64,000 nt of DNA. It comes from an unicellular cyanobacterium SU3 (lineage in GTDB: Bacteria; Cyanobacteriota; Cyanobacteriia; Cyanobacteriales; Microcystaceae). Below are positions 59,109-64,000 of the stretch, in pieces. The first letter of the stretch is position 1; each line of letters begins with the position of its first letter. The notes beneath the pieces are model-generated. The model did no database searches. It saw nothing but the letters and a program-made list of their open reading frames with translations, and was not told the origin of the DNA. Position numbers and translations under genes: made by a program. The DNA lies in NCBI GenBank assembly GCA_002172675.1, contig NETF01000007.1, positions 37,508 through 101,507 of the forward strand. Reading direction: 5' to 3'.

Positions 59109-59678
59109 CTAAACCATGCGACCGGTAACAGGACTACCATGACCTGTGGGAGCATTATATAGATTCCAATTGCGAATATGGTTGTTACGTAAGATCGATT
59201 CAGCCATATTAACTTCTTCGACAGTTCCTTCTAATAGTAAGAGATACTCTCCTTCGGATACTCGCTCGTTGTAGTATTTTGCTTGATCTTCAGGAACACC
59301 CCAACCGATTAATGCACCAACTAAACCGCCTCCGACGGCACCAATACCTCCACCTAAGAGCGTGTTTGCTAAAACAACACCAAGTTCAGCCACTGGGCCA
59401 ACGCCAGGAATGGCTAATACACCCAAACCACCAATCAGACCAAGAACACCACCAGTAGCTGCACCTGCGGTGGCACCAGCTTTAGCTCCTCCTTTAGCTT
59501 GTTCTCCAGAAGATTTAACCTCTGCGCCAGAGAAATCACCATTAGCATCTTCGTGACGAGTGATAATGGATACTTTATCCATATTAAAACCCTGATCTCT
59601 TAACTTTTGTAGTGCAGCTTCAGCGTTCCTTCTATTTTCAAATGTACCAATAGCGTGTTTAATTGTTGTGTTATTCAT
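59109..59678 (-). CDS. general-stress-protein-like glycine-zipper protein
   Basis: 189 residues. The N-terminal HAIGTFENRRNAEAALQKLR and MDKVSIITR block is the GSP17M/YflT-like fold, followed by two Gly/Ala-rich hydrophobic segments (about 65-125, GATAGAATGGVLGLIGGLGV) and GWGVPEDQAKYYNERVSEGE. The arrangement is the same as in the genes at 41812 and 51569, but there is no ChaB tail. Membrane association is likely; role unknown, induced by stress in related bacteria. Confidence 0.78.
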   Translation of the reverse strand: MNNTTIKHAIGTFENRRNAEAALQKLRDQGFNMDKVSIITRHEDANGDFSGAEVKSSGEQAKGGAKAGATAGAATGGVLGLIGGLGVLAIPGVGPVAELGVVLANTLLGGGIGAVGGGLVGALIGWGVPEDQAKYYNERVSEGEYLLLLEGTVEEVNMAESILRNNHIRNWNLYNAPTGHGSPVTGRMV

Positions 59679-60051
59679 ATTGTTTAACCTAATTCTTTCA
59701 GTAAAATTCTACTTTTCAAGTCGACTTACTATTCTTAGTATCTATATTTTTATCGACTTTACTATTACTATAATCTTCATTTTTTCAAGAGTTTTCATCT
59801 GTCTAAAGAGATAAATATCCTATCAAGTTTTTAGCGTAGAAGGAAGATGACAAATACTTTATTATTAAGTTAAGATTGTCAGCATCTAAGTTGATTCATT
59901 GATGAATTAGGAAGCAGTTTACTAATATTAGGTTTTAACCGTAGTCAAACTGACTGGAGAGAAACCCAATAATATTTAAGAAATAATATTAAAACTAAAT
60001 ATTTAAAATAGAAAACAGATAATAAGGATGATTCTAACTGATAGATATAGA
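59679..60051. other. 373-base spacer without a gene
   Basis: AT-rich; no ORF of note and no repeat recognised. It is the upstream region of the gene at 59109. Confidence 0.5.
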
Positions 60052-60516
60052 TTACGGCTTTCTAATACGAATCATTGCATTTTGAATTCTTTTTTTGAGA
60101 CTGGCATCTTTTTGGGCGTTTTCAGTGATGGCATTAAACTGATTAGAGGATAAGCCACTATCTTGGGCTATTTGTTTCGATTCATTACAAAATTCAATGG
60201 CAATCTTTTGAGCTTGATCTGGTAGTTGTTGGATGGTTTGCGGTTGATCACAGGCAATTTCTGGAGGTTGATCGTCTATAACTGCTTCAATTTGATCGTA
60301 GGCGATACGACGTTGATCTTCAATTTTTAACACCGTCTGAGCATAATTCGTGACTTCTTCATCACTAAAATTAGAGGGTAGCGGCGATGGAGTAGGGGAG
60401 ACGTTTGGGAGCAAACTACACCCATGAAGAATACCAAAAAATACTACTAAACTAGACATAAGAGAACGAGTGAAGATTCTGTTCAAATTTAAAAGGGAAC
60501 AGTGAATAAACACCAT
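60052..60516 (-). CDS. DUF4168 protein, probable lipoprotein
   Basis: About 154 residues from ATG 60516. The frame is open to 60591, but the first codons give a very basic, unconserved lead. The hydrophobic stretch SLMSSLVVFFGILHGC ends in a lipobox-like LHGC; the mature part has a Pro/Ser linker and a DUF4168 domain (NFSDEEVTNYAQTVLKIEDQ, LSSNQFNAITENAQKDASLK). The family is common in cyanobacteria, function unknown. The start is uncertain. Confidence 0.75.
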   Translation of the reverse strand: MVFIHCSLLNLNRIFTRSLMSSLVVFFGILHGCSLLPNVSPTPSPLPSNFSDEEVTNYAQTVLKIEDQRRIAYDQIEAVIDDQPPEIACDQPQTIQQLPDQAQKIAIEFCNESKQIAQDSGLSSNQFNAITENAQKDASLKKRIQNAMIRIRKP

Positions 60517-60765
60517 GCGTTGAGCCGCCAAATTCATAATAATAACTGAATCCCCGCCTGGGTTTCTTTTTTTTTGAATTATTTTAAGCATTATAAGTTC
60601 CTTACCATTACCACATTAAGTGAGATTGTGAGTTAATGGAATGACAATGGGATTAAGGATTAGACTGGGTTTGAGTGTGTCATGAGGCAACATAGTAAAA
60701 AGACAAAATGAGTTTAAGATTTTTACTCGATTTTCTCTAATGCCTCTGTTTCCTCTGTTAACCTA

Positions 60766-61674
60766 ATGTTTATGACTAACATCGATCACTTTAACCAGCC
60801 TGTTTCCCCTACTCTTCACACTCCTGTTTTATGTCAAGAGATGATAGAAGGTTTAGCCCTCGAACCTAATGGTCATTATTTGGATGCGACTTTGGGACGG
60901 GGTGGCCATAGTCGTCTTATTTTAGAGGCTTTTCCTGATGTTAGAGTAACAGGAATTGATCTCGATGGGGAAGCGATCGCTATAACTCAAGCTTATTTAT
61001 CTGACATCGCTGAAAATCGCTTTCAAGTTTGGCAGGGCAATTTTGCAGACTACCCTGGAGAAATTGGAGAATTTAATGGGATTCTAGCTGATTTAGGGGT
61101 AAGTTCTCCCCAGTTTGATGTACCCGAAAGAGGCTTTAGTTTTCGTCACGAAGCCGCTTTAGATATGCGGATGAACCGTCAACAGTCTTTAACAGCAGAA
61201 GAAATTATTAATCATTGGGATCAAACCAGTTTAGCGGATCTCTTTTATCAATATGGAGAAGAGAGGCGATCGCGTCCTATTGCCCGTCGCATTGTACAAC
61301 AACGTCCTTTTGAGACAACGACAGAGTTAGCAGAGGCGATCGCTAAATGTTTCCCCCCAAAACAACGGTATGGACGCATACACCCTGCGACTCGCGTTTT
61401 TCAGGCGTTACGCATTGCGGTTAATGATGAGTTAGGATCGTTAGACAGGTTCTTAGAAAAAGCCCCTCATTGGTTGAAATCGGGGGGACGCATAGGAATT
61501 ATTAGTTTTCATAGTTTAGAAGATCGTCGGGTTAAATATAGTTTTCGAGACTCTTTATTATTGGATGTTGTTACTAAAAAACCGATGATTGCCCAACCTG
61601 AAGAACGAGAAAAAAATCCGCGATCGCGATCCGCAAAATTACGCTTTGCACAACGGAAATTCAGTGAACAGTGA
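60766..61674 (+). CDS. rsmH: 16S rRNA (cytosine(1402)-N(4))-methyltransferase
   Basis: SAM-dependent methylase of 302 residues acting on C1402 of 16S rRNA (formerly MraW). [19 protein letters not shown] is the SAM loop, with [29 protein letters not shown] and [20 protein letters not shown] all matching. No division genes are nearby, unlike the mraW clusters of other bacteria. It is the only plus-strand gene between 58 and 64 kb. Confidence 0.95.
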   Translation: MFMTNIDHFNQPVSPTLHTPVLCQEMIEGLALEPNGHYLDATLGRGGHSRLILEAFPDVRVTGIDLDGEAIAITQAYLSDIAENRFQVWQGNFADYPGEIGEFNGILADLGVSSPQFDVPERGFSFRHEAALDMRMNRQQSLTAEEIINHWDQTSLADLFYQYGEERRSRPIARRIVQQRPFETTTELAEAIAKCFPPKQRYGRIHPATRVFQALRIAVNDELGSLDRFLEKAPHWLKSGGRIGIISFHSLEDRRVKYSFRDSLLLDVVTKKPMIAQPEEREKNPRSRSAKLRFAQRKFSEQ

Positions 61675-61730
61675 ATAGTTAATTAGTTAAAAATGATACC
61701 AATTATCAAAAGTGACTGGAGACTTAAGTC

Positions 61731-61800
61731 GTCATTGCGAGGGGGAATATCAACATTAAGCTTTGTTTTTATTAAAAATACCCCGAAGCAATCTTTCTAG
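61731..61800. repeat. half-matching ATTGCGAGG...GAAGCAATCTTT repeat
   Basis: CGTCATTGCGAGGGGGAATA at the left and CCCCGAAGCAATCTTTCTAG at the right are the ends of a repeat seen in many bacterial genomes as ATTGCGAGG-AACGAAGTGACGAAGCAATCT. Here the ends are separated by about 40 AT-rich bases. Confidence 0.4.
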
Positions 61801-63270
61801 CTATTTCTGAGAATTGGGATGAATATCATTCTCTAAAGCATTAATTTCATTATCGCAATTTTCAACATATTGATTCAGTTCCATGTCTTGATACAATTTA
61901 CGTGCATTCTGAAAAGCTTCTATTGCCTCATCATAACGTAGAATATTTTTTAAAATTAAGCCTAAATTAAACCAAGTAATAGCTTCTCCTCGTTTATCCC
62001 CAATTTCTCTAAAAATATCTAAAGCTTGTTGATAATAGTTAATTGCTTCCTGATAGTCTTCTAATGCTTGATAAGTATTGCTTAAATTGACTAAAGAATT
62101 TCCTTCTCCCTGTTTATATCCTAATTTTCTAGACATGTCTAAATGTTGTTTATAGTAGATTATGGCTTGTTGGTATTTTCCTAAAGATTTATAAGCATTG
62201 CCTAAATTTCCTAAAGCAATCCCTTCTCCTTGTTTATCTCTTATTTTTCTCAAAACATCTAAAGATTTTTGATGACAGGTTATGGCTTTTTCGTATTGTC
62301 CTAAAACTTGATAAGCACCTCCTAGATTGCCTAAAGAATGCCCTTCTCCTTGTTTATCTCTTATTTCTCTAAAAATATCTAAAGCTTGTTGATAATAGTT
62401 TATGGCTTTTCGGCATTGTCCTAAAACTTGATAATCATTGCCTAAACTGCCTAAAGAAGTACCTTCTCCTTGTCTATCTCCTATTTCTCTAGAAATATCT
62501 AAAGCTTGTTGATGAAAGATAATTGCTTTGTGATATTGTCCTAAAGAAAAATAAGTATTACCTAATTGATTATAAATGCTAAGAATTGTTAATAAATCAT
62601 TTTTATTTTTTTCTTTACTAGATGTATTATATTCGTTTAATAAATTGAGCAATTGTTCAAGTCTTATTTTTTTCTCTGCTAAGTCTACATTAGCAATCCT
62701 GTGAGTTGAATAAATAATATTATTACTATTATTTATTAAATTACTACGATTCGTTTTAAAAGTAAAAATTTTTCTTCTCCATCGCCAAAAGTCAGGAGCA
62801 TATTTTGCTAAGCGAGTTAACGCATAGTCTGGTAAAAAGAACAGTATAGGATGAGGAATACTGGTTCGTAAATCATCTCGTACAAAATTAAGATTAGTTA
62901 ATACAGAAGGATATTCTTCTACAATACCGATAGATTTTTCTAAACCTGTAATTAGTAAAATTAATTTCTTATTGGGTTGAATATTAATCTGTTTTAATGC
63001 AGTCACTAATTCATCTCTTAAAAAACGAAGATTAGGATCAGAAAAATCCAAGACTTCAAATTGAATATTATTACAGTCCGGATGTTCAACTAAAGTATTA
63101 ATTAAAATATTTCTGTCTTGAGAAAATTTAATTTCAACAAAGCCAATATTTAATCGATCATCAGCAAAATCTATGAAAGTCAACAGTTCCTTAAAAGTCT
63201 GTTGATTAATAGTTAAAAATGATTCTTTTTCATTCGTTATATTAGGAATTTTCTGAGTTTTGCTGTTCAT
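61801..63270 (-). CDS. tetratricopeptide-repeat protein with N-terminal NTPase-like region
   Basis: 489 residues. The first 180 resemble an alpha/beta domain without a Walker A: FVEIKFSQDRNILINTLVEH, LILLITGLEKSIGIVEEYPS, ILFFLPDYALTRLAKYAPDF then WRWRRKIF. Residues about 230-480 hold six or seven 40-residue TPRs with the pattern LGNxYxxLGxYxKAIxxxxQALDIxREI. It overlaps the ATPase fragment upstream by 29 bases in another frame, so the two are a coupled pair. No enzyme domain; likely a sensor or scaffold. Confidence 0.8.
   Translation of the reverse strand: MNSKTQKIPNITNEKESFLTINQQTFKELLTFIDFADDRLNIGFVEIKFSQDRNILINTLVEHPDCNNIQFEVLDFSDPNLRFLRDELVTALKQINIQPNKKLILLITGLEKSIGIVEEYPSVLTNLNFVRDDLRTSIPHPILFFLPDYALTRLAKYAPDFWRWRRKIFTFKTNRSNLINNSNNIIYSTHRIANVDLAEKKIRLEQLLNLLNEYNTSSKEKNKNDLLTILSIYNQLGNTYFSLGQYHKAIIFHQQALDISREIGDRQGEGTSLGSLGNDYQVLGQCRKAINYYQQALDIFREIRDKQGEGHSLGNLGGAYQVLGQYEKAITCHQKSLDVLRKIRDKQGEGIALGNLGNAYKSLGKYQQAIIYYKQHLDMSRKLGYKQGEGNSLVNLSNTYQALEDYQEAINYYQQALDIFREIGDKRGEAITWFNLGLILKNILRYDEAIEAFQNARKLYQDMELNQYVENCDNEINALENDIHPNSQK
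61975..62570 (-). repeat. tandem repeats of about 120 bases encoding TPRs
   Basis: Five to six units of 120 bases, each with a conserved core such as CCTAAAGAAT/GCCCTTCTCCTTGTTTATCTC on the plus strand, coding for TPR units. The DNA identity between units is high enough for unequal exchange to change copy number. Confidence 0.7.
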
Positions 63271-63886
63271 TTTTTAGTGCTTTTTTGAAAAGAGAACTTT
63301 GTTTTAACACAGGATTAATATAATTCCATCGGTCAATACCATTGTATTCTAAAACTGATAAATTAGAGAGTAATTTTTGTCCAATTTCATCCTTATCAAT
63401 ATCTTTAGTTAAACAGACTCTCGCTAACACAGGATAATACGCATTCAAAGTAATTCTTTCAAAACTAAATTGTTCTTTATTAGTCGCATAAATAACATCT
63501 TCAGCCATTATTTTATTATGACTCCGACTAGCAGCTGTTAAACAAGATTCAGCCGTCATTCGCATTAACTGATCAACATGACCCCCACTGGCTTTTACTA
63601 AGTCTAATAATTGCTGACGGGACTCAAAAACTACATCAATATTAACTCGTTGTTCGATTAAATTTGCTAAACTTTCTAACCTATTTTCGTTATAATCTAA
63701 GTCCCATTTTTCAGCATTAAATTCATAAATATTGACCATTGGCATAATATTAGGACTACCAAAGGTTTTATTCAAGTTTTCATCAGAATAAACCGCAGAA
63801 ATAGGAACAGTATAAATAATGGTTGTGTGTAATGCTTGTAATTGAGCAGCGTAATCAAAAAATAGATGTTTACCATTCGTGACAAC
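63242..63886 (-). pseudogene. AAA/STAND-like ATPase, 5' truncated
   Basis: The frame is open upstream of TTG 63775 to a TAA at 63887-63889. It reads VVTNGKHLFFDYAAQLQALH, TTIIYTVPISAVYSDEN and FGSPNIMPMVNIYEF, then a lid region SGGHVDQLMRMTAESCLTAA typical of AAA/Orc-type ATPases, and a C-terminal LEYNGIDRWNYINPVL like a winged-helix end. Walker A is absent because the 5' part is gone beyond 63886. The TPR gene follows by overlap. A start such as 63775 would be a rump. Confidence 0.7.
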
Positions 63887-63889
63887 TTA

Positions 63890-64000
63890 AGGCTGTAAGT
63901 CAGATGTCAAGGGAGTTTTGCCTTACAACTTTAATTTCAAAAGTTACCTAGAAACGGAAGAGAAAAGTTAGCGTATGCTGTCCGCTAACAAAAATCTTAA
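63890..64000. other. sequence upstream of the ATPase fragment
   Basis: The 111 bases do not continue the ATPase. They contain no ORF and may be an inserted element's end or non-coding DNA. The right edge of the window prevents a decision. Confidence 0.4.

Noticed and set aside
61975..62570. Regular repeats that could be mistaken for a CRISPR array
   Set aside because: The units are 120 bases, in frame and code for TPRs; there are no short direct repeats with unique spacers.

Overview
This 64-kb window is cyanobacterial chromosome. It carries psaD (photosystem I), psbY (photosystem II), a photosystem II S4-domain protein, phytoene desaturase and phytoene synthase, a glycolytic-type gap1, chloroplast-shared families (Ycf49-like, Ycf20, Tab2) and many cyanobacteria-restricted families (DUF3172, DUF3611, DUF2470, TIGR02652). 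The DNA is AT-rich and studded with the HIP1 octamer GCGATCGC (for example 306-313), as in unicellular Crocosphaera/Cyanothece-type cyanobacteria; that placement is inference. No tRNA, rRNA or CRISPR array was recognised.

Layout. 1-6.1 kb: the 3' end of rlmN, a pabC-like aminotransferase, a Ycf49-like gene divergent from a LysR regulator, then crtP and crtB. 6.1-10.6 kb: an IS6 transposase scrap and a minus-strand series (GST, M20 amidohydrolase, alpha/beta hydrolase, phosphoesterase, DUF3172). 11-16.1 kb: gap1, two tandem membrane Ser/Thr kinases and a saccharopine-dehydrogenase-like enzyme. 16.2-17.2 kb: a decayed patch with a PEP-CTERM tail, an IS630 remnant and an inverted-repeat element. 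17.2-25.7 kb: ebfC, hemC, a Tab2 protein, an Ap4A phosphorylase, a PIN-like toxin-antitoxin pair, typA and a secreted PEP-CTERM propeller protein. 25.8-29.2 kb: a complete ECF transporter (T, double A, S). 29.3-35.2 kb: pyrF, psbY, a gamma-carbonic anhydrase, a VOC protein and a Rieske oxygenase. 35.4-42.3 kb: psaD, trpE, rlmD, a GHKL kinase, a PSII S4 protein and a sulfotransferase. 42.5-48.3 kb: a plus-strand run headed by a 970-residue PlsY/dikinase fusion, then a propeller membrane protein, cobK and DUF2470. 48.4-54.7 kb: glycerate kinase, Ycf20, DUF3611, dps, a ChaB-tailed stress protein, a YdcF protein and a carotenoid cleavage oxygenase. 54.7-57 kb: a second decayed patch with an IS630-like scrap, a kinase pseudogene, an IS6-like end and small unknown genes. 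57-64 kb: an aldo/keto reductase, lipoproteins, rsmH, and a TPR gene behind a 5'-truncated AAA-type ATPase.

How the genes fit together. Most are housekeeping or photosynthesis genes in short same-strand groups. crtP and crtB carry out consecutive carotenoid steps, and the oxygenase at 53 kb acts on apocarotenoids. Three glycine-zipper stress proteins, Dps, GST and AKR suggest stress handling. The accessory signal lies in the kinases, the toxin-antitoxin pair, the fusion dikinase and the ATPase/TPR pair. The least conventional items are the PlsY/rifampin-phosphotransferase-like fusion and the split ATPase/TPR module at the right edge.
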